From positions 1 to 43,478 of the forward strand of contig DATDRS010000168.1 in assembly GCA_035291605.1 (NCBI GenBank): DNA of 43,478 bases, read 5' to 3'. The position numbers and the translations under genes are program-made. Source of the stretch: DATDRS01 sp035291605. Its GTDB lineage: Bacteria > Chloroflexota > Anaerolineae > Anaerolineales > UBA6663. Of the stretch, positions 30,517 through 37,872 are shown piece by piece (the first letter of the stretch is position 1; each line of letters starts with the position of its first letter). The notes below the pieces were generated by a model, which was given only the letters and a program-made list of their open reading frames with translations, was not told the DNA's origin and ran no database searches.

Positions 30517-31410
30517 CTATGTGTTTGTCGGGTTGCCGCTTGTGGGCGAAACCGGGGCGTCTGGCGGGGAAGAGGATGCCGGCTGGGACGGAGCAGGGGA
30601 CGCCGGTTCGGAGGGGGCAGTCTCCGAAGCAAGTTGTGTCGCGCCGAGCGGGGCTTGCGCGGAGTCAACCGGCTGTTCGGGCGCGGCGGATTCGGCCGAC
30701 GCAGATTCCTCTTCCGGTTCGGGCGCGGGCGGGCGTGTGGACTTGGCTTGCATGCCTCCCCCTCCGGCCCGCGCGGTCTTGAGCGACCACGCCGGTTCCC
30801 ACTCCATCGGGTCGGGCGCGGGCGGCTGCGCGGGGGGCAGGGCGGGCGGCTCAGGCTTGGGGAGTACGTCCTTGATCTGCGAGAACCCCTGGACGATGCC
30901 CTGTGACACGGCGACCGTCATACGGTCGATCTGCTCGTTACGTTCCTTCTCCGCTTTGTCCCGGTTCTTCAACCCCTCGATTTTTTTCCAATCAGCCTCG
31001 ATCTTGGCCTTCACCCCAGCCGGGTCCTTGATGCTGTACATGGTGATGCCAAAGGGGGCGGCCGGCCCTCTCAACGTCAGATCCCCGACGACGAAGTTGT
31101 GCAGAAACTTCAGGCCCCTGAACTGACTAACGAGGGTATTGAACATGCCCTTTGTGTTGACTTCGGGAGAACCCTGGGCCGCTTGCTGCAGGGGGAACTG
31201 CACCGTTTCCGGCAGGGTGGGGTGAGGCAGCAGGCGCTCGATGATCACGCGGCCGTTGCCGTTGTCGGCGTCGTAGTCCACGATCATGCGAATGAGAAAG
31301 ATGCGCGCCCACTTGAGGCCATAGACCATAATCGCCCCGGCCATCAGCAGGATGAACACCCAGTGCGGCAGGAGGAAGAAGAAAGCGTAGAGCAACGCCG
31401 CCAGCGACAC
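30517..31410 (-). CDS. membrane protein with coiled segment and Pro/Ala/Ser-rich tail, unknown; 5' end uncertain
   Basis: From GTG 31410 the protein has 297 residues: two hydrophobic helices (LAALLYAFFFLLPHWVFILL, MAGAIMVYGLKWARIFLIR), a soluble central domain (FRGLKFLHNFVVGDLTLRGP), a charged helix (KKIEGLKNRDKAEKERNEQI) and a ~100-residue Pro/Ala/Ser/Glu tail. The frame is open well upstream and encodes another convincing hydrophobic stretch (YPYWLLLIFNFEFLGWTT) with no ATG/GTG/TTG. Reading continues to an A7 run at the end of the preceding gene, so this is probably the C-terminal part of a longer protein joined to the 31505-32011 gene, or a gene with an unusual start. No family recognised. 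Confidence 0.65.
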   Translation of the reverse strand: MSLAALLYAFFFLLPHWVFILLMAGAIMVYGLKWARIFLIRMIVDYDADNGNGRVIIERLLPHPTLPETVQFPLQQAAQGSPEVNTKGMFNTLVSQFRGLKFLHNFVVGDLTLRGPAAPFGITMYSIKDPAGVKAKIEADWKKIEGLKNRDKAEKERNEQIDRMTVAVSQGIVQGFSQIKDVLPKPEPPALPPAQPPAPDPMEWEPAWSLKTARAGGGGMQAKSTRPPAPEPEEESASAESAAPEQPVDSAQAPLGATQLASETAPSEPASPAPSQPASSSPPDAPVSPTSGNPTNT

Positions 31411-31504
31411 GAGGAGGCCGGTCGTCCAGCCTAAAAACTCAAAATTGAAAATGAGCAGCAGCCAGTAGGGGTAAATGGTCCACTGGCCGCGCGGACGGTC
31501 GCCG

Positions 31505-32011
31505 CTACTTGCCGAGGCTTTTTTTCATGTCGGGGGCCGGGACCTCCTGGCCCGGCAATTGGGTCTGGCGGAAGAAAAGGGTGCGGATGGTGACCAGGCC
31601 GAAAATCGTCAGCAGCCCCCAGAGGGGGAAGGTGAGGACGAAGGGGAACTCGCGGACGGCGGGCACCGGCCAGTTCCAGTAGAGCATGCTCCAGAACACG
31701 CACACGAGCAGGACGAGCGTCCCGCGATGCCGCTCGCCGTTGCCCATCCATCTCAGCCAATCCTCGGCCCAGCCCATGATACCGGCGCGTCGGCCGTCGG
31801 CGGATTGAAGCATGCTCTGGTGCACCCAGTAGGGAATCGGCAGGACCAGGAGGGTCACCACCGCCGTCCACTCGGTGACCCAGGCGTACCAGATGTAAGC
31901 CTCGCGCCAGATCAGGTAAGCCACACCCCACAACGCGAACGTGAAGATGCCGACGACCATGTAGGCCAGAAGTTTATTGGAGCTAAAAGGGGAGCCTTGC
32001 GATGGTGACAT
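31505..32011 (-). CDS. multi-spanning membrane protein, unknown; may be fused to the next gene
   Basis: 168 residues from ATG 32011. About four hydrophobic segments: LLAYMVVGIFTFALWGVAYL, WTAVVTLLVLPIPYWV, GTLVLLVCVFWSMLYWNWPV and FVLTFPLWGLLTIFGLVTIR. The end reads PDMKKSLGK and stop. The ATG-AAA-AAA-AGC codons contain seven A's; removing one A would carry the frame straight into the following gene and give a ~500-residue protein. An upstream in-frame ATG (32035) overlaps the LysM gene end region and is less likely. No family recognised; neighbours are peptidoglycan-active proteins. Confidence 0.65.
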   Translation of the reverse strand: MSPSQGSPFSSNKLLAYMVVGIFTFALWGVAYLIWREAYIWYAWVTEWTAVVTLLVLPIPYWVHQSMLQSADGRRAGIMGWAEDWLRWMGNGERHRGTLVLLVCVFWSMLYWNWPVPAVREFPFVLTFPLWGLLTIFGLVTIRTLFFRQTQLPGQEVPAPDMKKSLGK

Positions 32012-32040
32012 GCTGCGCCTCCGCTCGCTGAGCACGGATG

Positions 32041-33249
32041 CTATGGGATGATCAATTCCTGTCCCGGCGTGATGTAGTTTGGGTTGAAGCCCAGAGTGTT
32101 CTGGTTGGCGGTGATGAGCGCCTCCGGGCTGACGTTAAGCTTGCGCGCAATACTATACACCGTATCGCCGGACTGCACCACGTATTTGCCGGGGCTGGTG
32201 ACTGGCGCGGCCGGGCCAACCGTCTGGCCGCCGCCGGCGATGACGGGCGGAGTCAGATCGGCGTCCGACGGCAAAGAGGGTTCGGGCGGGTTCGCCGGAT
32301 ACAGGCTGCCACTCCCCACCTTGTACGGGCCGCTGTTGACGTTCCACTGGTCCGCGCCCAGCAGTTGGTCCACCGTCGCCACGCTCAGGACGAAGGTGCG
32401 GCTGGTCAGGCCGAACTCCGGGATGGCTTGCACCGTCACCTGCACGTGGTCTTCGGGCCGCATCGCGCGCGCCGGACCGTCAATTTTGCCGTCCACCGTC
32501 AGTTGCAATCCGTCCAACAGTTGCGCGGCCTCCCCCTCGTTGATCGGCACTTGCGAGGTCCATTTGGAGAGCTCAGCCCAGCGTTTGTTGGCGTAGGCGG
32601 CGAACAGGCGCGGATTACACCGGGTGATCAACGTATCCGCGGCGGTGCGGATGATGTCGGCCTGCGTGGGGTCTTGATAATTCGCCTGCACCATTTCGTC
32701 GTAGACCGGTCGGCATTCGTTCACCTTTTTCATCAGCCACAGGGCCAGCAAGTCGCCCGCGTTCTGGGTCAGCGCGAAACTGGCCTGCTGCTGCACCTGC
32801 TCCAGATTCACGCCGAGGGGCAGGGGCTGCGAATTGGAATCCAGCCCGCGCCAGAGGAGGAGGCCGCCCTCCGAATATGGCGAGCTGCGGACGAAAGAGG
32901 TCGGGATGGGCGTGGCGGTCGGCTGCGCGCCGCCACCCTGCGGGGCGGGGGCTGCTGTCGCGACGATTACCACAGGCGTGACGCTCGGGCTTACGCCGCC
33001 AGTCGAGAGCGGCTCGCGCCCGTAGCCCAGGCCCGCGGCCACTTCGCTGCCGACCTGCCCCCAGAACGACAGGCTCTCGGTGCGGGCCATGAGCGCCGTC
33101 TCGCCGGCCGACTGCGCGAGGAGCACACCCAGCCGGCTGTTGCTCAACCTGGCGCTGGCGAGCAGGAATATGAAGCTGGCGAAGCAGATCAGTCCGATGC
33201 CCACGAGGAGGGCGAGAAAGTTGTTGACGGTATCGGTGATTTGTTTCAT
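32041..33249 (-). CDS. membrane-anchored LysM protein
   Basis: 402 residues. One N-terminal membrane helix (LALLVGIGLICFASFIFLLA), a Pro/Thr linker, a central domain of unknown type (about residues 140-330, with two Cys), and one C-terminal LysM (YVVQSGDTVYSIARKLNVSP through ITPGQELIIP). LysM binds N-acetylglucosamine polymers, so the protein probably spans from membrane to peptidoglycan. It sits between a transglycosylase-like protein and two membrane proteins in a five-gene cluster. Confidence 0.85.
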   Translation of the reverse strand: MKQITDTVNNFLALLVGIGLICFASFIFLLASARLSNSRLGVLLAQSAGETALMARTESLSFWGQVGSEVAAGLGYGREPLSTGGVSPSVTPVVIVATAAPAPQGGGAQPTATPIPTSFVRSSPYSEGGLLLWRGLDSNSQPLPLGVNLEQVQQQASFALTQNAGDLLALWLMKKVNECRPVYDEMVQANYQDPTQADIIRTAADTLITRCNPRLFAAYANKRWAELSKWTSQVPINEGEAAQLLDGLQLTVDGKIDGPARAMRPEDHVQVTVQAIPEFGLTSRTFVLSVATVDQLLGADQWNVNSGPYKVGSGSLYPANPPEPSLPSDADLTPPVIAGGGQTVGPAAPVTSPGKYVVQSGDTVYSIARKLNVSPEALITANQNTLGFNPNYITPGQELIIP

Positions 33250-33267
33250 GGCGGCCTCGCCATAAGT

Positions 33268-35157
33268 TTATTCAAGTTGGACTCCGAGCGCAAGCAAGGT
33301 CTCCGGCGGGTAGTAGATCAGGGTCCAGGCCCGGAACAGGCGGTACAGCGCCCGAACTTGTGGCCGTCGCTCGCTCAATTGCGGGGCAGTCCGCGCAACC
33401 CACGCCGCGAATGGCTCAGGCAGGCGATACGCGCTCTGCCCGTCCTCCAGCAGGGCCTGGGTAACCAGCAAACCCAGCACCGGCGTGGACACGTGTTTCT
33501 CGCGCGAAAGATGGCTGACGAGCGCGGCCGGGGAGGCCTGCTTCAAATCGAGCGCGGCGCTGGCAGCGGTCAGCCGCGTCATCCGGTCCTGCAGGACGTT
33601 CCAATACCACTGATCGGCCTCGCGGCCCCACGCGCCGGGGTTGTAACTGCACAGCGCCGACCACACGTCGCCCGTCGCCCACCAACTGCCCCAGCATCCG
33701 CTCACCGTGAGGTAGCGCGTCGTGCATTCGGCCACGGCCAGCGGGTCGTTCCACACATCCATCGAGGCCATGTCGCCGCACAGGCCGCCCGGCGCGAAGT
33801 GTCCCGGCAAAATCTGGGTGCGGCCTACCGCCCCGGCGGACGAGCCATATAAATCTTCCGCACGAATCACTTTGCCGAGTGGCCGACCCAGGCTCTGCGT
33901 CGCTGGACTCTGGGCGATGGCCTGCAGGCCCTCGCGCTGGCGCTGCGCCTCGCGTGAAATGCTGAGGCCGAGGACGAAGCGTTCATACCAACTCGCGGGC
34001 CAGCGTTCAGCCACGGCCTCCCACGCGCGGTGCTGGCCGTAGGGGCCGGGCTGGGTGGGGTCAATCGTCCCCCACGTGTCCGTGTTGGTCTCTCCAAACG
34101 GGATGGCGGCGGCAGCCTCGGGCGGAAAGACTTTGCCCGGCGCGTCCCCTTTCACCAGCAAACCGGACGCGTCGCGTGGGACGGCGACGGCGTAAAACGC
34201 TCCCAGCAACCGCCAGTCGCCGTAGCCTACCTGCTGGGCCAGCGCGCGGTACCGCCTCTCGTCGGCGGTGTAGCCGCTCCAGTACGCGCCGTCCACGACC
34301 CAGACGGGGCCGGCGGAGAGCAGGATGAGCATGATCAGAAAGCCGAACCAGACGCCGCTCTTGATCGTCGCCTCGAACGCCGGGCCGGTCTTCTTGTCAA
34401 AATCCTCCGGCCGCACCGGACGCCAAAATGATTGAAGCAAATACAGCGTCAGCCCAATGATAACAAGGGCCAGGGCGGCCTGGCGCAGAGGGTTGAGCAG
34501 CCTGGGGGTGAGGTAGCGCAGTTCCCAGTCTTCCTCCCCGAACCAAAACGGGTTGGCCGCGAGGGGCAGGTGGCCGGCCCGCGCCAGGCAGGCCGGGTTG
34601 ACCCAATAGCGCCCCTGCACGTACCACTGCGGACAGGGCAGGGACTTCTTTGCGCTGGCATCGGCCCAATAACCCAGGCTCAGGTGGGTGTGGCCGCACT
34701 CGCGCCCTACCGCCGCGCCCGGCGGGACGCGCGTGTACGACCGGTGGGCGTTGTCAGCGCTCGGCTCAATTCTCACCTCGCACAGGTGGAAGGCGATCAT
34801 CTGCCAGCCGGCCGCGCGGCCCTCGCATTCGACGGCGACGAACCGGCCTCCTCCGAATGGGTCGCCGCCCCGCAGCGACCACGCCAGCCCCTCGTCGGGG
34901 CACATGCTGCGGATGTTCCCATCCGGGCCGAGCACGTCAATCCCCGGCACTTCCTGATCAACCCAATGAATCTGCCCATCGGGGACATTCTCGCGGGGTG
35001 GGGCGGTGAAGACCAAAAATTTTTCCAGCGGTTCAGGGCTGTTGTAGGGCAAAGTGAAGGGCGGCATGGAGTCGCCCGGCCCCTGCGCATAGGCAGGCGA
35101 CCACGCGAACACCGTGATGGTGGCCACGAGCAAAAAGCCAATTCTAGTCCACCTCAT
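33268..35157 (-). CDS. bitopic murein hydrolase-like protein: degenerate M23-like domain plus lytic transglycosylase-like domain
   Basis: 629 residues. Signal peptide (RIGFLLVATITVFAWSPAYA), then an extracytoplasmic domain (about 60-165) resembling a LytM/M23 fold: VPGIDVLGPDG and ECGHTHLSLGYW, where the HxH pair (156, 158) remains but the first metal His of HxxxD is Val70. Two membrane helices follow (about 227-244 and 269-288). The C-terminal part has a MltB/SLT-like core: RAEDLYG (candidate catalytic Glu434), SSAGAVGRTQILPGHF, WNDPLAVAECTTRYL and ALCSYNPGAW. The ATG overlaps the slt stop by 14 bases. Domain calls are from motif reading; the M23 similarity is the weaker of the two. Confidence 0.72.
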   Translation of the reverse strand: MRWTRIGFLLVATITVFAWSPAYAQGPGDSMPPFTLPYNSPEPLEKFLVFTAPPRENVPDGQIHWVDQEVPGIDVLGPDGNIRSMCPDEGLAWSLRGGDPFGGGRFVAVECEGRAAGWQMIAFHLCEVRIEPSADNAHRSYTRVPPGAAVGRECGHTHLSLGYWADASAKKSLPCPQWYVQGRYWVNPACLARAGHLPLAANPFWFGEEDWELRYLTPRLLNPLRQAALALVIIGLTLYLLQSFWRPVRPEDFDKKTGPAFEATIKSGVWFGFLIMLILLSAGPVWVVDGAYWSGYTADERRYRALAQQVGYGDWRLLGAFYAVAVPRDASGLLVKGDAPGKVFPPEAAAAIPFGETNTDTWGTIDPTQPGPYGQHRAWEAVAERWPASWYERFVLGLSISREAQRQREGLQAIAQSPATQSLGRPLGKVIRAEDLYGSSAGAVGRTQILPGHFAPGGLCGDMASMDVWNDPLAVAECTTRYLTVSGCWGSWWATGDVWSALCSYNPGAWGREADQWYWNVLQDRMTRLTAASAALDLKQASPAALVSHLSREKHVSTPVLGLLVTQALLEDGQSAYRLPEPFAAWVARTAPQLSERRPQVRALYRLFRAWTLIYYPPETLLALGVQLE

Positions 35158-37663
35158 ACAGTTCCTTATACTCTTCAAAATACTCATACGCCGTCTGCAC
35201 GTAGTATTTGGCGTCGGGCAGGCGGATGACCTCGACGAACAGGTCCGGGTCGCCGCGCGCGAGGTCCTGCCAGATTTGCGCGTTGCCCGGCCCGGCATAG
35301 TAGCCGGCGAGGATCGCCGCCGGATCGTCCTCAACTGTTTTCCCGACGAACGACAAATAGAACGCGCCCATCGGGATGGACACCGCCGGCCGGTACAGAT
35401 CGTCGTAAGTGAAGTTCTGCAACCCCAGCCGCCGCGCGATGTCGTCGGCGGTGGGCGGGATGATCTGGTTCAGCCCGCGCGCCTCCGCCGACGAGAAGGC
35501 GTATTTCCAAAAGAAACTCTCAATGCGCATTTTGGCGAGCATCAGAAACGGGTGCTGGTCATACTGCGCCGCTGCCGCTTCTACCAGGTCGGCAAATGGC
35601 GCCGGGTAGCGCAGGCGCAAAATGAAGCGCGGCGCGAGCAGCGAGTCCGTATAACCCGCGAGGTCCACCACCGTGCGCGCCGAGCGGATGGAAAGGTCGT
35701 ATGCGCCGAGTCGGTTGAAGTAGAGCGCGAGTTGCCACATCGCCAGCGGATCGCCCTGCATATCGAGGCGCAGGCTGTCGAACTCTGCGTGCGCCTCGCG
35801 CAGCAGCCCCAGCCGCCACAACTCCGCGCCACGCACGAAACGCGCCTCCTTCCAGATACCCGGCTGCAAGTCGCTCAGCGGGCTGAGCGTTTTGAGGAGT
35901 GGAAAGTTAGCGCGCAGCCAGGCCTCGGTCTCGGCCTGCTCGGCGGCGGCGCCATAACTCAGCGCATAACTTCCCGCAGGGGGCGGGGTGAAAAGACTCT
36001 TCTCACCCTTAAGCAAGTTTGCTGCGCGGAGCGAGTAATAACCGTGCGGGTCAAGCGAGGCCGCCTGCGCCCAGGACTTCCGCGCCCCTTCCGCGTCCCC
36101 CAGTTTTTCCTTGACCTTGCCGATCCACAGCCACGCCCGCGCGTGCTGTTCAGTATCGCCGCCTAAGGTGGAGGCCAACTCGAAGCGCTGCCCGGCGGAG
36201 CCGAAATCGCCCGCGCGGTAGAGGACGATCCCAGCCTGCATCGCGGCGTCGGCGGCCGGCGCGGACGCGGGGTATTCGAGCGCGATGCGCGTCCAAAGCA
36301 GGTTGGCAGTCTTGAAGTCGCCGTTGCGCTCGCACAGGCGCGCAGCGCGGTACAACGCATCGGGCGCTTCAGGCGACGCGGGTGCGGCGGCGACAAAATT
36401 CTGAAAGGTCTGCACATCCTGGGGGTAAGGCTGGATGAAGGCGATCTGAAAATAAGCCTTCGTCCAATAGGCGTCGTTGGGATAGTTATTCACGATCTCA
36501 CGGAAAGCGGCAATGGCTGCCGCGTCTTGTTTCAACGCAGCGTGGGCCAGACCCTTGTGATACAGCGCAGCCGCGCCGGATTGTGGATTCGCGGCGATGT
36601 AGCGGTCAAACGCGGCGAGCGCAGGTTCGTAGTTCTCGGCGTAGTAGTTGGTGAGGCCGCGCTGCAGGTCGTCCACCGGCACGCCGTCGTTCACGAGCGT
36701 GAGCAAGCCCTGAAACGAGCCTTGCGCCTCGGGGTAGTTGTTCACTGCGTCCAGAAATTTTGCATAAGCCTGATCGGTCTGGCCGGAGTTGTAGAGCAAT
36801 TGCCCGGCGAGGCTGTCCATGCGCGCCTTGCGCCAGTTCTGATTTGTGGATTGATAGATGGCCTCATATTGTGCGAGGGCTTCTTCGGTTTCGCCCAGGG
36901 CCAGGTACACCTCGGCCAGCCGTTCGCGCAGGTCCAGCGTTTCGCCCGCGTCCGCACGCGGCGCGGCGATAGCCGCCAGGTACGCCTGCTCGGCGGTCCG
37001 GTAATCCTGATTGAAAGAAGCCGACTGCCCGATACGTTCTTCAACGTAGGAGTCAATCGTTCCGGGGCGCAACTGCTGGTATGCTCGATAAGCCTCGACC
37101 GCCTGTACCCACGCGCCTGTCGCCCGGTAGGCCTCGCCCAGGAGAAAGTTGGCGTCGGCGGCCTGCGGCGAGTCGGGGTGCTGCTGGAGGAACGCGGCAA
37201 GCTCGTTGATCGCGCCGGGCGCGTCGCCGCCGTTGAGCCGCGCTTTCCCTAACCCCAACTGCGCGGCAGGGCGGAGGGGGGCAGACGCGTTGGTCTGCCC
37301 CAATGGCCCCGAAGGCCCCGACGCATCGGTCTGCTCCAATACCGCCTGGTATTCGGCGAGGGCCCGGCTCCAGTCGCCCGCGAACATGGCCTCGTCGGCA
37401 GCCTCGATGCGGGCAGGCGGCACAGGCGTGGGCGAGGGGGTGGGCGAAGGGGGTGGAGTCAGCGAGGGGGTCAGCGTGGGCGGGAGCGTCGCCGTCGGCG
37501 TGGTAGCCGGTGGAAATAAAGAAGTGCGCGCGCAGGCGAGTGAAAAGATGAGGGCTGAAGGCAGCAGGATGAGAGTGAGGCGCGTGAGGCGTGAGGCGTA
37601 AGGCGTAAGGCGTGCTGGGTGAGGCGTGACGGGGCGCGGCAGATCGTGAACTTCGAGATTCAT
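35144..37663 (-). CDS. TPR-containing soluble lytic murein transglycosylase lipoprotein (Slt-like)
   Basis: 839 residues. A lipoprotein signal (SALIFSLACAR), a Thr/Pro linker, then a long superhelix of TPR-like repeats (for example PDSPQAADANFLLGEAYRAT, QSGAAALYHKGLAHAALKQD, PASAPAADAAMQAGIVLYRA). The C-terminal ~170 residues are an SLT domain with RIESFFWKYAFSSAEARGLN (Glu catalytic), QIIPPTADDIARRLG and ILAGYYAGPGNAQIW. Cleaves glycan strands with 1,6-anhydro formation in the known family. First gene of the five-gene cluster, with a very close -10 (37671). The N-terminal ~30 codons are made of dispersed repeat words. Confidence 0.9.
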   Translation of the reverse strand: MNLEVHDLPRPVTPHPARLTPYASRLTRLTLILLPSALIFSLACARTSLFPPATTPTATLPPTLTPSLTPPPSPTPSPTPVPPARIEAADEAMFAGDWSRALAEYQAVLEQTDASGPSGPLGQTNASAPLRPAAQLGLGKARLNGGDAPGAINELAAFLQQHPDSPQAADANFLLGEAYRATGAWVQAVEAYRAYQQLRPGTIDSYVEERIGQSASFNQDYRTAEQAYLAAIAAPRADAGETLDLRERLAEVYLALGETEEALAQYEAIYQSTNQNWRKARMDSLAGQLLYNSGQTDQAYAKFLDAVNNYPEAQGSFQGLLTLVNDGVPVDDLQRGLTNYYAENYEPALAAFDRYIAANPQSGAAALYHKGLAHAALKQDAAAIAAFREIVNNYPNDAYWTKAYFQIAFIQPYPQDVQTFQNFVAAAPASPEAPDALYRAARLCERNGDFKTANLLWTRIALEYPASAPAADAAMQAGIVLYRAGDFGSAGQRFELASTLGGDTEQHARAWLWIGKVKEKLGDAEGARKSWAQAASLDPHGYYSLRAANLLKGEKSLFTPPPAGSYALSYGAAAEQAETEAWLRANFPLLKTLSPLSDLQPGIWKEARFVRGAELWRLGLLREAHAEFDSLRLDMQGDPLAMWQLALYFNRLGAYDLSIRSARTVVDLAGYTDSLLAPRFILRLRYPAPFADLVEAAAAQYDQHPFLMLAKMRIESFFWKYAFSSAEARGLNQIIPPTADDIARRLGLQNFTYDDLYRPAVSIPMGAFYLSFVGKTVEDDPAAILAGYYAGPGNAQIWQDLARGDPDLFVEVIRLPDAKYYVQTAYEYFEEYKELYEVD
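37574..37632. repeat. dispersed repeat read as the N-terminus of slt
   Basis: GAGGCGCGTGAGGCGTGAGG and AGGCGTAAGGCGTGCTGGGT-type tandem words. On the slt strand they encode RPVTPHPARLTPYASRLTRL, directly before the signal-peptide core. The same words occur as intergenic repeats at 29886-29930. Confidence 0.55.
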
Positions 37664-37670
37664 GTAGCGA

Positions 37671-37679
37671 ATGATAGCA
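37671..37679 (-). promoter_or_regulatory. extended -10 of slt, leaderless geometry
   Basis: Minus strand TGCTATCAT, with the hexamer seven bases before ATG 37663. Transcription would start at the ATG itself if this is used. No -35 is evident. Confidence 0.45.
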
Positions 37680-37740
37680 TAGGGGATAAGAACACGGACG
37701 GCGTTTGTCCGGCGTTTGGCAAGCGGTTATGCTTTTCACT

Positions 37741-37769
37741 TTGACACCCCTCCCCCCGCGTGTTATCAT
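37741..37769 (+). promoter_or_regulatory. promoter of the mtnA operon
   Basis: TTGACA (37741-37746), 17 bases, TATCAT (37764-37769). Expected start near 37776, about 97 bases before mtnA. Confidence 0.75.
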
Positions 37770-37789
37770 TCCGCCCGCTCGACGTTCTG

Positions 37790-37814
37790 CGCTCTCGCAC
37801 CGAGAGCGTTTTTT
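37790..37814 (+). terminator. terminator-like hairpin in the mtnA leader
   Basis: CGCTCTCG-CAC-CGAGAGCG followed by TTTTTT, beginning only about 14 bases after the predicted transcription start and 58 bases before mtnA. It has full intrinsic-terminator form on the mtnA strand and no gene ahead of it to end. Confidence 0.65.
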
Positions 37815-37830
37815 GCGTGTTTCCTGACCC

Positions 37831-37857
37831 GTAGGGGCCTCAATGGAACGCCCCTGC
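37831..37857. repeat. short palindromic repeat in the mtnA leader
   Basis: GTAGGGGC and GCCCCTGC around CTCAATGGAAC: a small hairpin of the GTAGGGGC type often dispersed in such genomes. It ends 15 bases before the mtnA ATG. Confidence 0.55.
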
Positions 37858-37872
37858 GCCGCGAGGTCCGTA

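Noticed and set aside
32038..33852. 604-codon plus-strand frame opposite the LysM and transglycosylase-like genes
   Set aside because: Long only because of high GC; the minus-strand frames carry a membrane helix, LysM and SLT motifs, while this one carries none.
30517..37663. Type IV secretion or conjugation system
   Set aside because: Transglycosylase and LysM genes are suggestive, but no VirB4/VirB11/coupling ATPase, relaxase or pilin is present in the window.
37776..37872. SAM riboswitch ahead of mtnA
   Set aside because: The leader before the hairpin is about 14 bases and no SAM-I, -II, -III or -IV core was recognised.
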